Positions 8,350 through 17,427 of a stretch of 47,008 nucleotides of DNA are shown here, one piece after another. The DNA is taken from the NCBI RefSeq assembly GCF_004342685.1, contig NZ_SMBZ01000029.1, forward strand, positions 1 through 47,008, given 5' to 3'. The position numbers and the translations under genes were made by a program. Positions within the stretch are counted from its first letter, which is position 1. Every line of letters starts with the position of its first letter. The stretch comes from Sphingobacterium alimentarium. GTDB lineage: Bacteria; Bacteroidota; Bacteroidia; Sphingobacteriales; Sphingobacteriaceae. The notes under the pieces were generated by a model, which was given only the letters and a program-made list of their open reading frames with translations, had not been told where the DNA came from and ran no database searches.

Positions 8350-9975
8350 TTAAGCTGCATACTTCGATATTGGGGATATTTTGGATATTTTGTAAGTATT
8401 GACAGTTTTGGAGTCTGTTTTAGTGTTAATAGAAGAGTTTAGAGAGGTGTTTTTAGTCATTTTCACCCATTTTCGTAGATTATGAGCAATTGCCATTAAT
8501 GCAAACTCAATATCGACTTTCTCCAATCCTCGCATTGTAAATCTATTGAACTTATTGTTACTTTTCAATTGCCCAAAAACGGCTTCCACTTCGACCGGCC
8601 GTTTACTCCGATGGTAAAGACCTTTTTCAGAAAGCAATCTCTCTTTAACCTGGGCTTTTAGTTGGGCTAGCCGATGATTAATTTCAATTGTTCTATTTCC
8701 CTCTGCCTTATGACATTGTCCCCGCATGGGGCATCCCTCACAACGCTGAGCTTGGTAAATACTGACTTGAGCGACATATCCATTGGTACTGGTTCGCTCG
8801 GCCTGTTTCAATAAAGTCAATTTCTGTCCAGCAGGGCATACCAAGAAGTCCTCCTGCGCGTTGTAAAAGAGATTTTGTACCAGAAAGGGATTGGTCTCTT
8901 GCTTTCTCTTTTGCTCCATATGAAAGTAATTATACTTCACATACGAAACTATTCCCTTACCCTCCATTAATTCATAATTCTGTTCACTACCATAGCCTGC
9001 ATCAGCTACAATTTCTTCACTCTGCATCTGATACTGCGCTTCAAAACTGTCTAAATGCGACGCTAGGGTAACGGTGTCGGCTGTTGTCTGATGAATACTG
9101 TAGTGGGTGATGAATTGATTTTCTGTGCTGATCTGGGTATTATAAGCCGGTTTTAGTTGACCATTCTTCATATGATCATCTTTCATACGCATGAATACAG
9201 CCTCTGGATCGGTTTTACTGTAACTATTACGGTCACCTAGAATTTCCAACTGCTGTTCATATTTCTCTAATCGAGGAAGATAGTCTTCTTCCAGTTTTTT
9301 GAGGTGTTTCTGCGTAGCCTTACTTTTTTCTTGGATATCTGCATTAAGCTGATCCATTTTCTTCTTCAGCTCACTACTATCTATAGGTTTGGGAGTGTCT
9401 TCTCTGCTTAGCTCAGATTGGTCCTGTTTAATCTGCTCATCAATCTCGGCCAGTATGGATGTGATGTTAGCTTCTAGCTTAGCCTTATTCTTTTCAACGG
9501 ATTTCTTCCAAACAAACGTATAACGACCCGACGCAGATTCAAGCTTGGTGCCATCAATATACTGAACCTTCAGACTGACATATTCTAATTCATGAAGCAT
9601 GCGGACGATATCACCAAAAAGTGTTTGAATAACGCCCTTGAGCCGTTTACCACGAAAATAATTAATCGTACGATAGTCCGGAGTACTATTGTCCGAAAGC
9701 CACATAAAATATATATTCTCTCCAAGTGCTTTCTCGATTTTACGGCAGGAATAGATATTATTCAAATACGCGTAAAATAGAACCTTGATAAGCATGCGGG
9801 GATGATAGCTCGTAGTCCCGCCTCCTTTATATAATTTAATGATATGATCTAAGTTCAGATTATTAACAACCTGATTAACTAGGCGCACAGGATGATTCGG
9901 TGAGATCTTCTCAAAAATATTCTCAGGAAATAAACTTGGACTATTGGATGGTAAGGCTTTAAATTGTACTTTCAT
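8350..9975 (-). CDS. IS1182-family transposase (DDE type)
   Basis: The 541-residue transposase of the element at 8289-10086, counted from the ATG at 9975 (MKVQFKALPSNSPSLFPEN); an upstream GTG at 9993 would add six residues. The N-terminal domain (SYHPRMLIKVLFYAYLNNI, then STPDYRTINYFRGKRL) is the usual IS5/IS1182 helical DNA-binding region. The DDE triad can be placed at Asp141 (YIDGTKLES), Asp325 (IVADAGYGSEQ) and Glu464 (VEVEAVFGQLK). A charged coiled-coil insertion occupies about 165-250. Four cysteines at 380, 412, 415 and 421 (CPAGQ, CEGCPMRGQC) may bind zinc, as in other IS1182 transposases. The frame is intact, so the element may be active. Confidence 0.9.
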   Translation of the reverse strand: MKVQFKALPSNSPSLFPENIFEKISPNHPVRLVNQVVNNLNLDHIIKLYKGGGTTSYHPRMLIKVLFYAYLNNIYSCRKIEKALGENIYFMWLSDNSTPDYRTINYFRGKRLKGVIQTLFGDIVRMLHELEYVSLKVQYIDGTKLESASGRYTFVWKKSVEKNKAKLEANITSILAEIDEQIKQDQSELSREDTPKPIDSSELKKKMDQLNADIQEKSKATQKHLKKLEEDYLPRLEKYEQQLEILGDRNSYSKTDPEAVFMRMKDDHMKNGQLKPAYNTQISTENQFITHYSIHQTTADTVTLASHLDSFEAQYQMQSEEIVADAGYGSEQNYELMEGKGIVSYVKYNYFHMEQKRKQETNPFLVQNLFYNAQEDFLVCPAGQKLTLLKQAERTSTNGYVAQVSIYQAQRCEGCPMRGQCHKAEGNRTIEINHRLAQLKAQVKERLLSEKGLYHRSKRPVEVEAVFGQLKSNNKFNRFTMRGLEKVDIEFALMAIAHNLRKWVKMTKNTSLNSSINTKTDSKTVNTYKISKISPISKYAA

Positions 9976-10026
9976 ATCGTTTTTTGGTTGCACCTCATTT
10001 ACAACAAATTGAGGACAAAAAACATA

Positions 10027-10055
10027 AACCCCGCCATTTTTTTAATGACGGGGTT
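10027..10055 (-). terminator. Hairpin upstream of the transposase, inside the IS
   Basis: AACCCCGCCAT and ATGACGGGGTT pair with one mismatch around a T-rich loop. Read leftwards it is followed by a T-rich stretch, so it would stop transcription entering the element from outside before it reaches the transposase. Shielding of this kind is known for several insertion sequences. Confidence 0.45.
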
Positions 10056-10163
10056 CTTTCTTTAAGAAACCTTTTTAGACGGTCTCTTTTTTATTTATAC
10101 GCTTTTGTGACCAAAAATTGGGGCCAACGCCGTATCTTCAAGTATAAATAAAAGGATATCATT

Positions 10164-10832
10164 ATGAATAAAATGAAGATTGAAATATGGAGCGACATCA
10201 TGTGTCCTTTTTGCTATATTGGTAAACGCAGATTCGAAAAATCACTAGAAAACACCGCGCTCAAAGATAAAGTTGATATTGAATGGAAAAGTTTTCAGCT
10301 TAATCCGGACCTACAAACGGATACCTCCATTCGCATTTATGACTATCTGGCGCAACATAAAGGGATGCCGTTAGCGCAGGCACAATCCCTCAATGCGCAG
10401 GTAACTCAAATGGCTGCTCAAGAAGGTCTTGTGTATAACTTTGATAAATCCATAGTCGCTAATTCGTTCAAAGCGCACGTACTCACTCATTTTGCCAAAC
10501 AATTTGGAAAACAAGATGAAGTAGAAGAATTATTATTTCAAAGCTATTTCACCGAAGGGAAGAATATCGATGATATCGAAGTATTAAAAGATATAGCGGA
10601 GCGAGTCGGGGCAGATGCGAATGCTTATGAAAAAGCTGTTGCTGAGGGTTCGTTGGATGATGAAGTCAAGATGGATATTCACGAAGCGCGTCAAATAGGG
10701 GTTCAGGGAGTTCCTTTCTTCGTGTATGACCGAAAATATGCCGTATCCGGCGCTCAGCCGTTAGAGTTATTTGAGCAAACACTGCAAAAGGCGGTGGAAG
10801 AGTGGCAAGAAGGCACCTCTTCTGCAAATTAA
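10164..10832 (+). CDS. DsbA-family oxidoreductase, FrnE-like
   Basis: A 222-residue thioredoxin-fold protein of the DsbA/2-hydroxychromene-2-carboxylate isomerase superfamily. The redox motif C14-PF-C17 (SDIMCPFCYIGKRRFE) follows the first strand, a helical insertion fills the middle, and the cis-proline loop is GVQGVPFFV near residue 183. FrnE-like proteins act in the cytoplasm as disulfide oxidoreductases linked to oxidative stress. There is no signal peptide, which fits. The start ATG follows AAAGGATATC, a possible weak ribosome site. The gene stands alone just beyond the right end of the insertion sequence, so its promoter may lie partly within or next to the element. The substrate is unknown. 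Confidence 0.85.
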   Translation: MNKMKIEIWSDIMCPFCYIGKRRFEKSLENTALKDKVDIEWKSFQLNPDLQTDTSIRIYDYLAQHKGMPLAQAQSLNAQVTQMAAQEGLVYNFDKSIVANSFKAHVLTHFAKQFGKQDEVEELLFQSYFTEGKNIDDIEVLKDIAERVGADANAYEKAVAEGSLDDEVKMDIHEARQIGVQGVPFFVYDRKYAVSGAQPLELFEQTLQKAVEEWQEGTSSAN

Positions 10833-10997
10833 AATACGTGGAGAGGAGCGTTTGCGATGTGGAAAGATGTGTACGGCGAGTGGCTAACTATATATCTTAA
10901 GTAATATTATGTCGTTGATGGATAGGTGTTTAATGCGACAGCTAATTTTATTGACATTTTACTGACTTACTGACTTTTTTATTTTACAAGTCAGCAG

Positions 10998-11005
10998 TAT
11001 ATTTG
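10998..11005 (+). promoter_or_regulatory. Candidate Bacteroidetes -7 box for the barrel gene at 11031
   Basis: TATATTTG matches TAnnTTTG and lies 25 nt before the ATG. The -33 element is not clear. Confidence 0.4.
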
Positions 11006-11030
11006 TCATGTAATTTAATAAATATTAGAT

Positions 11031-11660
11031 ATGAAAAAAGTATTACTTACACTTACTGCAGTCGCAGGTTTAGCATTCGCTTCACAAGCTCAAGAGATGG
11101 GATTTGGCAAAGGAAATGTAATTGTGGAAGGCAATTTAGGTTTCAATTCTCGGGACAACAAAAATACGGAAGTTAAAAGATCATCTTTTGATTTTACTCC
11201 AAAAGTAGGTTACTTCTTTACCGATAAGTTAGCTGCGGGTATCAACTTTAACGTAGGTACAGAAACAGAAGATCAATATGGTATTGATAGAAAATCTAAA
11301 GACAACAATGTAGGAGTTGGTTTATTTGGTAGATATTACTTCTTAGAATTAGGCTCACGTTTCAAAACTTATGCGGAATTGAATGCGGATTACAACCATT
11401 CTAAATCAGAATTGACGGTTGGAGATAATACGACAGATAGCCCAAAAACAAACAAATTCGGTGTAAATGCCGGTATCGGTGCTAACTACTTTTTGACTGA
11501 TAAAGTAGCGTTGAACTTTGCTTTTGCAAATGTAATTGGTTTCAACACATCTAAAACAGATGCAGATGGTGCTAAAGCAGTGAATGAATTCGGTGTTAAT
11601 ATTAATGAGTTTAATAACTTCTTTAATACAGCACAATTTGGATTAACATTCAAATTCTAG
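11031..11660 (+). CDS. Outer-membrane beta-barrel protein
   Basis: A 209-residue secreted protein with signal peptide MKKVLLTLTAVAGLAFASQA, cleaved before QEMGFGKGN. The body is a run of amphipathic strands (GNVIVEGNLGFNSR, FDFTPKVGYFFTDKLAAGIN, VGVGLFGRYYFLELG, GVNAGIGANYFLTDKVALNF) ending in T-F-K-F, typical of a small eight-stranded outer-membrane barrel. Glycine and aromatic residues recur at strand turns. The role may be structural or as a small porin; nothing more specific can be read. It is monocistronic, with a -7 box at 10998 and a strong terminator at 11684. Confidence 0.8.
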   Translation: MKKVLLTLTAVAGLAFASQAQEMGFGKGNVIVEGNLGFNSRDNKNTEVKRSSFDFTPKVGYFFTDKLAAGINFNVGTETEDQYGIDRKSKDNNVGVGLFGRYYFLELGSRFKTYAELNADYNHSKSELTVGDNTTDSPKTNKFGVNAGIGANYFLTDKVALNFAFANVIGFNTSKTDADGAKAVNEFGVNINEFNNFFNTAQFGLTFKF

Positions 11661-11683
11661 TTTATAGCGTACCATTAGTTTGG

Positions 11684-11723
11684 AAAAATCCTCATAAGCA
11701 TACTGTTTATGAGGATTTTTTTT
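11684..11723 (+). terminator. Rho-independent terminator of the barrel gene
   Basis: AAAAATCCTCATAA and TTATGAGGATTTTT pair perfectly around a short loop and are followed by a T run. Confidence 0.9.
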
Positions 11724-11766
11724 ATCTAGTATTATGCGATTACCGGATGAGGTACTCTTGACTAAC

Positions 11767-11803
11767 AAAAAAATCCTTCTCTTTTATGGGAGAAGGATTT
11801 TCT
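11767..11803 (-). terminator. Rho-independent terminator after rpsJ
   Basis: A 12-bp stem (AAATCCTTCTC against GAGAAGGATTT) carries A and T runs on both sides. On the minus strand it ends the rpsL-rpsG-fusA-rpsJ operon right after rpsJ, at the place where rplC usually follows. Confidence 0.85.
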
Positions 11804-11823
11804 TTTTTCAGTACTGAAATCTA

Positions 11824-12129
11824 TCACACTTTGATTTCAACTTCAACACCTGAAGGTAATTCAAGTTTCATCAATGCGTCAACAGTTTTAGCATTTGAAG
11901 AGTAGATATCCAAAAGTCTTTTGTAAGAACATAATTGGAACTGCTCACGTGCTTTTTTGTTAACGTGTGGTGAACGTAAAACTGTATAGATTTTTTTCTC
12001 AGTAGGAAGAGGAATAGGTCCTGAAACTACTGCACCTGTAGGTTTTACTGTTTTTACGATTTTCTCAGCTGATTTGTCAACTAAATTGTAATCGTAAGAT
12101 TTCAATTTGATTCTGATTCTTTGGCTCAT
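11824..12129 (-). CDS. rpsJ: 30S ribosomal protein S10
   Basis: At 101 residues this is full length for S10 ([20 protein letters not shown], then [20 protein letters not shown], ending VEVEIKV). S10 binds the 30S head and, as NusE, takes part in transcription antitermination with NusB. It is the last gene of the rpsL-rpsG-fusA-rpsJ operon, 76 nt after fusA. In most Bacteroidetes rpsJ leads into rplC and the rest of the S10 cluster. Here a terminator and then a convergent outer-membrane gene follow, so the S10 cluster has been separated from it. Confidence 0.97.
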   Translation of the reverse strand: MSQRIRIKLKSYDYNLVDKSAEKIVKTVKPTGAVVSGPIPLPTEKKIYTVLRSPHVNKKAREQFQLCSYKRLLDIYSSNAKTVDALMKLELPSGVEVEIKV

Positions 12130-12152
12130 TTTATATTTGTTTTTAAAATGAC

Positions 12153-12180
12153 CTCCTATTAGAGCTATTCACAATAGGAG
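12153..12180 (-). promoter_or_regulatory. Hairpin in the fusA-rpsJ spacer
   Basis: CTCCTATT and AATAGGAG pair around a 12-nt loop in the 76-nt gap. Read on the minus strand the 3' arm overlaps AGGAGG, but this lies about 24 nt before the rpsJ start, too far for a normal ribosome site. It may mark RNA processing or pausing. Confidence 0.35.
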
Positions 12181-12205
12181 ATCGGTTTATTTTAATAAAG
12201 TTCTA

Positions 12206-14329
12206 TTATTCTACAGAACCTTTAATTCTACCTTTAGATTTAGCGATTACTTCTTCAGCTACGTTACGAGGCGCTTCAGCATAGTGATCAAATTCCATTG
12301 TAGAAGTAGCGCGACCTGAAGTGATAGTACGTAATTGAGTTACATAACCAAACATTTCTGAAAGTGGTACTAACGCTTTGATTACTTGTGCACCATTACG
12401 TGAGTCAAGACCTTGCATCTGACCACGACGACGGTTCAAATCACCCATTACATCACCCATGTTTTCTTCTGGTGTCAATACCTCCACTTTCATGATAGGC
12501 TCCATCAACACTGGAGAACATTTAGGCAATGCTTCACGGTACGCCATTTTCGCTGCCAATTCGAATGACAATGAATCTGAATCGACTGCGTGGAATGAAC
12601 CATCAATCAAACGAACTTTCATTCCTGATAGAGGGTAACCCGCAAGTACACCGTTATTTAATGAAGCTTCAAATCCTTTTTGAACTGAAGGAATGTATTC
12701 TTTAGGAATAGCACCACCTACGATTTCATTTACGAATTGTAAAGCTGATTTTGAAGTATCGTAATCTTCATCCACTGGAGAGATAACAACTTTGATATCC
12801 GCGAATTTACCACGACCACCTGATTGTTTTTTGTATACTTCACGGTGCTCAGTAGTACCGTTGATAGACTCTTTGTATGCTACTTGAGGAGCACCTTGGT
12901 TTACCTCAACTTTGAATTCACGTTTCAAACGGTCGATCAAGATCTCTAAGTGAAGCTCACCCATACCTGAGATAACTGTTTGACCAGTTTCTTCGTCAGA
13001 TTTCACTACGAAAGTAGGATCCTCTTCAGCTAATTTACCAAGACCAATACCTAATTTATCTACGTCAGCTTGAGTTTTAGGCTCGATAGCTAAACCGATA
13101 ACTGGCTCAGGGAAAGTCATTGTTTCCAATACGATTGGAGCTTTCTCATCACACAATGTATCACCAGTTTTGATGTCTTTGAAACCTACAACAGCACCGA
13201 TATCACCAGCCTCGATGAATGGGATAGGGTTTTGTTTGTTCGCGTGCATTTGGAAGATACGAGAGATACGCTCTTTGTTACCTGAACGTGTGTTCAATAC
13301 ATAAGAACCAGCATCTAACTTACCAGAGTAAGCACGGATGAAACATAGACGACCTACGAATGGGTCAGTAGCAATTTTGAAACCTAAAGCTGCGAAAGGT
13401 TCTTTCACATCTGGTTTACGACTAATTTCTTCTCCAGTGTCAGGGTGAGTACCGTTTACAGCCTCAACATCTAATGGTGAAGGTAATAACTCCATTACTA
13501 GATCCAACATAGTTTGTACACCTTTGTTTTTGAAAGATGAACCACAAACCATAGGAACGATAGAGTTATCTAATACAGCAGCACGTAAAGCATTTAAGAT
13601 TTCACGCTCAGTCAATGAGTTAGGATCTTCGAAGAATTTCTCCATCAAAGATTCGTCATAACCTGCTACTGCTTCTAATAATTTCTCACGGTATTCAGCT
13701 ACTTCCTCAACCATATCTTCAGGAATAGGCACTTCTGTAAAAGTCATACCTTTATCGTGCTCATTCCATATGATACCACGGTTGTTGATTAAGTCAACTA
13801 CACCTTTGAAAGTGTCTTCAGCACCGATAGGTAATTGTAAAGCTACCGCTTCAGAACCTAACATTTCTTTTACTTGTTTTACAACTTTCAAGAAGTCAGC
13901 ACCTGAACGGTCCATTTTGTTTACGAAACCAATACGAGGAACTTTGTATCCATCTGCTAAACGCCAGTTAGTCTCTGATTGAGGCTCAACACCATCTACT
14001 GCAGAGAATAAGAATACTAATCCATCTAATACACGTAACGAACGGTTTACCTCAACCGTGAAATCCACGTGTCCAGGAGTATCGATTACGTTAACTTGGT
14101 ATTTGTTGTTTCTGTAGTTCCAGAATACTGTAGTAGCAGCAGAAGTGATTGTGATACCACGCTCAGCCTCTTGCTCCATCCAGTCCATCGTAGAAGCACC
14201 TTCGTGTACTTCACCTAATTTATGGTTTACACCTGAGTAGTAAAGAATACGCTCAGTGGTAGTAGTTTTACCAGCATCGATGTGGGCAGCGATACCGATA
14301 TTTCTAGTGAATTTTAAATCTCTTGCCAT
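12206..14329 (-). CDS. fusA: Elongation factor G
   Basis: The 707-residue translational GTPase that drives ribosome translocation. The G domain has AHIDAGKTT at 15-23, DTPGHVDFT from 83 and NKMD at 137-140. Domains II to V follow, with the domain III-IV signatures [13 protein letters not shown] and [15 protein letters not shown], and the C-terminal [12 protein letters not shown] region. The length matches canonical EF-G, so this is the main copy. It lies between rpsG (124-nt gap carrying a hairpin) and rpsJ in the str operon. The tuf gene usual after fusA in proteobacteria is absent, as is common in Bacteroidetes. Confidence 0.98.
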   Translation of the reverse strand: MARDLKFTRNIGIAAHIDAGKTTTTERILYYSGVNHKLGEVHEGASTMDWMEQEAERGITITSAATTVFWNYRNNKYQVNVIDTPGHVDFTVEVNRSLRVLDGLVFLFSAVDGVEPQSETNWRLADGYKVPRIGFVNKMDRSGADFLKVVKQVKEMLGSEAVALQLPIGAEDTFKGVVDLINNRGIIWNEHDKGMTFTEVPIPEDMVEEVAEYREKLLEAVAGYDESLMEKFFEDPNSLTEREILNALRAAVLDNSIVPMVCGSSFKNKGVQTMLDLVMELLPSPLDVEAVNGTHPDTGEEISRKPDVKEPFAALGFKIATDPFVGRLCFIRAYSGKLDAGSYVLNTRSGNKERISRIFQMHANKQNPIPFIEAGDIGAVVGFKDIKTGDTLCDEKAPIVLETMTFPEPVIGLAIEPKTQADVDKLGIGLGKLAEEDPTFVVKSDEETGQTVISGMGELHLEILIDRLKREFKVEVNQGAPQVAYKESINGTTEHREVYKKQSGGRGKFADIKVVISPVDEDYDTSKSALQFVNEIVGGAIPKEYIPSVQKGFEASLNNGVLAGYPLSGMKVRLIDGSFHAVDSDSLSFELAAKMAYREALPKCSPVLMEPIMKVEVLTPEENMGDVMGDLNRRRGQMQGLDSRNGAQVIKALVPLSEMFGYVTQLRTITSGRATSTMEFDHYAEAPRNVAEEVIAKSKGRIKGSVE

Positions 14330-14380
14330 CTTAATATTTGCAATTTGCCGTAAGGCTTTTGTTTTTTAACTTTAAATAAG

Positions 14381-14426
14381 TACACCGACCTTGACAAACA
14401 ATAATTTGCTCATCGGGGTCGGTGTA
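14381..14426 (-). promoter_or_regulatory. Long-stem hairpin in the rpsG-fusA spacer
   Basis: TACACCGACC at 14381-14390 and GGTCGGTGTA at 14417-14426 are perfect 10-bp inverted repeats around a 26-nt loop, with no T run on either side. It lies in a 124-nt gap inside the str operon, so it could be a processing site, an attenuator or a protein-binding element rather than a terminator. Confidence 0.45.
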
Positions 14427-14453
14427 ATCATATTTGTTCTGTTGCTTTCAAAA

Positions 14454-14921
14454 TTAGAATCTGAAGTGTGAGAACGCTTTGTTAGCTTCCGCCATTTTGT
14501 GCGTATCTTCTTTCTTCTTCACAGCAGCACCTTCACCTTTAGAAGCTGAAATAATTTCTCCTGCTAATTTTTCGAACATAGTTTTTTCACCACGTTTACG
14601 AGCGTAAGAAATTAACCATTTCATACCTAAAGCGATTTTACGCTCTGGACGAACTTCCATAGGAACTTGGAAGTTAGCACCACCTACACGGCGAGATTTA
14701 ACTTCAACAGCAGGCATAACGTTGTTTAAAGCTTTTTTCCAAGTCTCTAAACCGTTTTCTTGTGTTTTAGATTCTACTAATTCTACTGCATCGTAAAAAA
14801 TAGAGTATGCGATGGATTTTTTACCATCAAACATCATATTGTTTACAAAACGTGTTACCTGAACGTCATTAAACTTTGGATCAGGTAAAATGATTCTCTT
14901 TTTCGGTTTTGATTTTCTCAT
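14454..14921 (-). CDS. rpsG: 30S ribosomal protein S7
   Basis: A 155-residue protein, normal for bacterial S7 ([57 protein letters not shown], ending [12 protein letters not shown]). S7 starts assembly of the 30S head, contacts tRNA in the E site, and in many bacteria represses its own operon by binding str mRNA. It follows rpsL by 19 nt and precedes fusA. The hairpin at 14381-14426 lies downstream of this gene, so if S7 autoregulates here the site need not match the enterobacterial rpsL-rpsG one. Confidence 0.97.
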   Translation of the reverse strand: MRKSKPKKRIILPDPKFNDVQVTRFVNNMMFDGKKSIAYSIFYDAVELVESKTQENGLETWKKALNNVMPAVEVKSRRVGGANFQVPMEVRPERKIALGMKWLISYARKRGEKTMFEKLAGEIISASKGEGAAVKKKEDTHKMAEANKAFSHFRF

Positions 14922-14940
14922 TTCTCTTTCCTCCGTTTAA

Positions 14941-15354
14941 TTATTTCTTTTTACCTTTTGCTGGAGCTGCAGCTGCTTGTCCTGGTTTAGGACGCTTAGT
15001 TCCGTATTTCGAACGACGTTGGTTACGACCTGCTACACCTGAAGTATCTAATGCACCACGGATGATGTGGTAACGTACACCTGGTAAATCTTTCACACGA
15101 CCACCACGGATCAATACGATCGAGTGCTCTTGTAAGTTGTGACCTTCTCCAGGGATGTAAGCGTTAACCTCTTTACCGTTTGTTAAACGTACACGAGCTA
15201 CTTTACGCATTGCTGAGTTTGGTTTTTTAGGGGTAGTAGTATATACACGTGTACATACACCTCTTCGCTGTGGACATGAGTCCAACGCTGGTGACTTACT
15301 CTTATCAACCAGAGCTACTCTACCTTTTCTAACTAATTGTTGAATAGTAGGCAT
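14941..15354 (-). CDS. rpsL: 30S ribosomal protein S12
   Basis: A 137-residue protein, slightly long owing to a basic Ala/Pro/Lys tail ([15 protein letters not shown]). The decoding-centre loop TPKKPN places Lys at 43 and 44, and [14 protein letters not shown] places Lys88 and Pro91, so the usual streptomycin-resistance positions are wild type. It is the first gene of the str operon, with a good -7 box about 50 nt upstream and a short AT-rich leader. S12 secures decoding accuracy on the 30S subunit. Confidence 0.98.
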   Translation of the reverse strand: MPTIQQLVRKGRVALVDKSKSPALDSCPQRRGVCTRVYTTTPKKPNSAMRKVARVRLTNGKEVNAYIPGEGHNLQEHSIVLIRGGRVKDLPGVRYHIIRGALDTSGVAGRNQRRSKYGTKRPKPGQAAAAPAKGKKK

Positions 15355-15402
15355 TTACCTGTTTTTGTTTAAAATTTTGTTTAAAAAATCTTTTTAAGTC
15401 CG

Positions 15403-15410
15403 CAAAGATA
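15403..15410 (-). promoter_or_regulatory. -7 box of the str operon promoter
   Basis: On the minus strand TATCTTTG matches the Bacteroidetes TAnnTTTG consensus, about 49 nt before the rpsL ATG, within an otherwise A/T-rich leader. Confidence 0.6.
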
Positions 15411-15488
15411 GTAAGAATAATTTGAACTGTAAAGCATTGTGTAGAAAAAGTTTGGTCTTTTAATCATGCCCGATTTCTAGGGTAGCAC

Positions 15489-17318
15489 TCATTTTGAATT
15501 GAGCACAAATTCCACTAGTTGATTGGCCCCAAAAATACTTAAATGATCGTCATCATACATATAGCATTGCTTATTCTGGTATTTAATAAATTGAAGCGTA
15601 CGCAGATCTAGATAATCATTGCCTTTGAAATCATTTGCCAAAGCGGTGTTATAATCTTTAGCCTGTTTGAGGATGTATTTATGCTCGAGACCCGTATTTA
15701 GTTTTTTCTCCAGCGCCAATATGTCCCCATAGGTCATTGTATAAGCTGGTGTTTGGCCTATAATGCTGTATGCTATGCCCTGTTTTTGGAGATAAGCAAT
15801 CAATTGTTGTAACTTCTTTTTTAACGTCGGATAATTGTATTGTCCCGATCCCCAATGTGCTGTTATATACACTTTATCTATCTTTTTTGCATTTTTTGGG
15901 ATAAAGTCTTTGTAGATATAATCAATGACCTTGATTGAATTTTTGGGACCTTTGGTGTCCAGCAGTGGATAGGTAGTCGACACGGTCGCTTGCAAAAAGT
16001 TCTTGCCTTGTGCCTCCAGTTTATTCTTAAAAGAATAGGCTAACGCGCCTGCATGACTGTCACCAATCAACAGTACATTCTCTTTGCTGGGATGCAAAAA
16101 TAAGCAGCCTTTTTTGTCGAATTGCCCGAAGTTGTTCTGTATATCGATATGACAGGTTCCTGTTCGGAATTGCTTATGGAGAAATTCTTTCCGGTAGTTT
16201 TCGTTGTAATGGGACAGGTAATAGATTTCGGATTCTTGGTCATAGCTGCTGGCATATCCAATCCCTAAGCACAGCATGATGCAGAGGCTAGCACCCAACG
16301 CCACAGCTTTGGATGAAGCTAATCTATTGTTCTTTTCAATCAAATAATACGATAAGGCAGCCATTAAAAGCGAAGCAAACATTAAAAGTACAATTTTGTA
16401 GGGGCTTTCATACGCAAAGTAATAGCTGAGCACAAATAATGGCCAGTGCCATAGATACCAAGAATAGGAAATCTTCCCAACGAACTGAAGAGCCGGCGTT
16501 TTAAAAAGTTTCCATTCCCAATGGAAGAGAATGATTAAGGCTGTCGCGATGACTGGAATGATAGTGTAATAGGATGGCCAGGTGATGTCACGCTCATCAA
16601 AGCGAATAATGCAATACAATAAGGTGAGATAGCTCAGTGTACAGACGATAGCTTTGGTCAAGGGGCGAGGAGTAATGGCGCGTTGAAGTAAAAATACGAC
16701 GCCACCCGCCAGCATCTCCCATGCTCTCGTTGGAAACATGAAAAATGCAAAATTGTTGTCTTTATCATTGTAATACGCCATTCCTAAGAAAGAAACTAGG
16801 GTAAGCAGGCTAAGTAATGCAACAGCTTGTCCATTATTCTTATTTAAATATAGGCGAAATGGGTATAGAAGGATAGGATAAATCAAATAAAATTGCCATT
16901 CGACAGAAAGTGACCAGGTGTGTAGCAGAAAGTTGGACTGGGAATCGTTTTCAAAATATCCGCTACTGAGGTAATAGGAGATATTCGACACAAAAAATAG
17001 ACTGCTGAGCGTGTAGGATTTGATGTTGTCTATATCTTTTGGTAATACCGTGAGAAACCCTAGAAGTACAGTAATACTTAATAAAACAGCCAAAGCAGGG
17101 ACGATCCGTTGTGCTCTTTTGCTGTAAAAGGCCCAGAAGTTAAAATTTTGCTGTTGGAATCCTTTTAATATGATGCTTGTCATCAAGAATCCTGATATAA
17201 CAAAGAATATGTCCACACCGACAAATCCACCTTGAAAAAAGGGTACTTGGAAATGAAAGAGCACTACAGCAATAACTGCTATAGCGCGTAGAACACCAAT
17301 GTCGTATCTGAAATTCAT
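15489..17318 (-). CDS. OafA-type membrane acyltransferase with SGNH domain
   Basis: A 609-residue protein with about ten membrane helices from 8 to 360 (acyltransferase family 3) and an extracytoplasmic SGNH domain from about 385 to 609. Family marks in the membrane part are FFVISGFLMT, KRAQRIVPAL and HTWSLSVEWQFYL (His133, Glu140). In the SGNH part the block-I motif is LIGDSHAG (Ser421) and the catalytic Asp/His lie in DDDHLS (about 589-592). Proteins of this layout O-acetylate lipopolysaccharide, capsule or peptidoglycan-linked glycans: the membrane part passes acetyl groups and the SGNH part transfers them. It is a single gene, diverging from the phosphoesterase at 17428. The acceptor glycan cannot be inferred. 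Confidence 0.88.
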   Translation of the reverse strand: MNFRYDIGVLRAIAVIAVVLFHFQVPFFQGGFVGVDIFFVISGFLMTSIILKGFQQQNFNFWAFYSKRAQRIVPALAVLLSITVLLGFLTVLPKDIDNIKSYTLSSLFFVSNISYYLSSGYFENDSQSNFLLHTWSLSVEWQFYLIYPILLYPFRLYLNKNNGQAVALLSLLTLVSFLGMAYYNDKDNNFAFFMFPTRAWEMLAGGVVFLLQRAITPRPLTKAIVCTLSYLTLLYCIIRFDERDITWPSYYTIIPVIATALIILFHWEWKLFKTPALQFVGKISYSWYLWHWPLFVLSYYFAYESPYKIVLLMFASLLMAALSYYLIEKNNRLASSKAVALGASLCIMLCLGIGYASSYDQESEIYYLSHYNENYRKEFLHKQFRTGTCHIDIQNNFGQFDKKGCLFLHPSKENVLLIGDSHAGALAYSFKNKLEAQGKNFLQATVSTTYPLLDTKGPKNSIKVIDYIYKDFIPKNAKKIDKVYITAHWGSGQYNYPTLKKKLQQLIAYLQKQGIAYSIIGQTPAYTMTYGDILALEKKLNTGLEHKYILKQAKDYNTALANDFKGNDYLDLRTLQFIKYQNKQCYMYDDDHLSIFGANQLVEFVLNSK

Positions 17319-17427
17319 CTATTAATCGTACAAAACTCAGTAAAATATCCTTCATAATGAAATAAGTTGTGTTACGCTTTCGCTTTATTTTTCATGGGTT
17401 TCAGTCGGCTTTGTTTATTTTTGAACT

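Larger units (their letters stand above)
8289..10086 (-). mobile_element. IS1182-type insertion sequence
   Basis: A complete-looking insertion sequence of about 1.8 kb built around one transposase gene. Imperfect inverted ends match at about 12 of 17 positions: GAAGCTGTCCAAAAATG at 8289-8305 against the reverse complement of 10070-10086, GAGACCGTCTAAAAAGG. I see no clear target duplication, so the exact outer bases are inferred. A similar end sequence occurs on the short element at 26302-26472. It sits between a porin gene and an oxidoreductase gene without breaking either. Confidence 0.7.
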
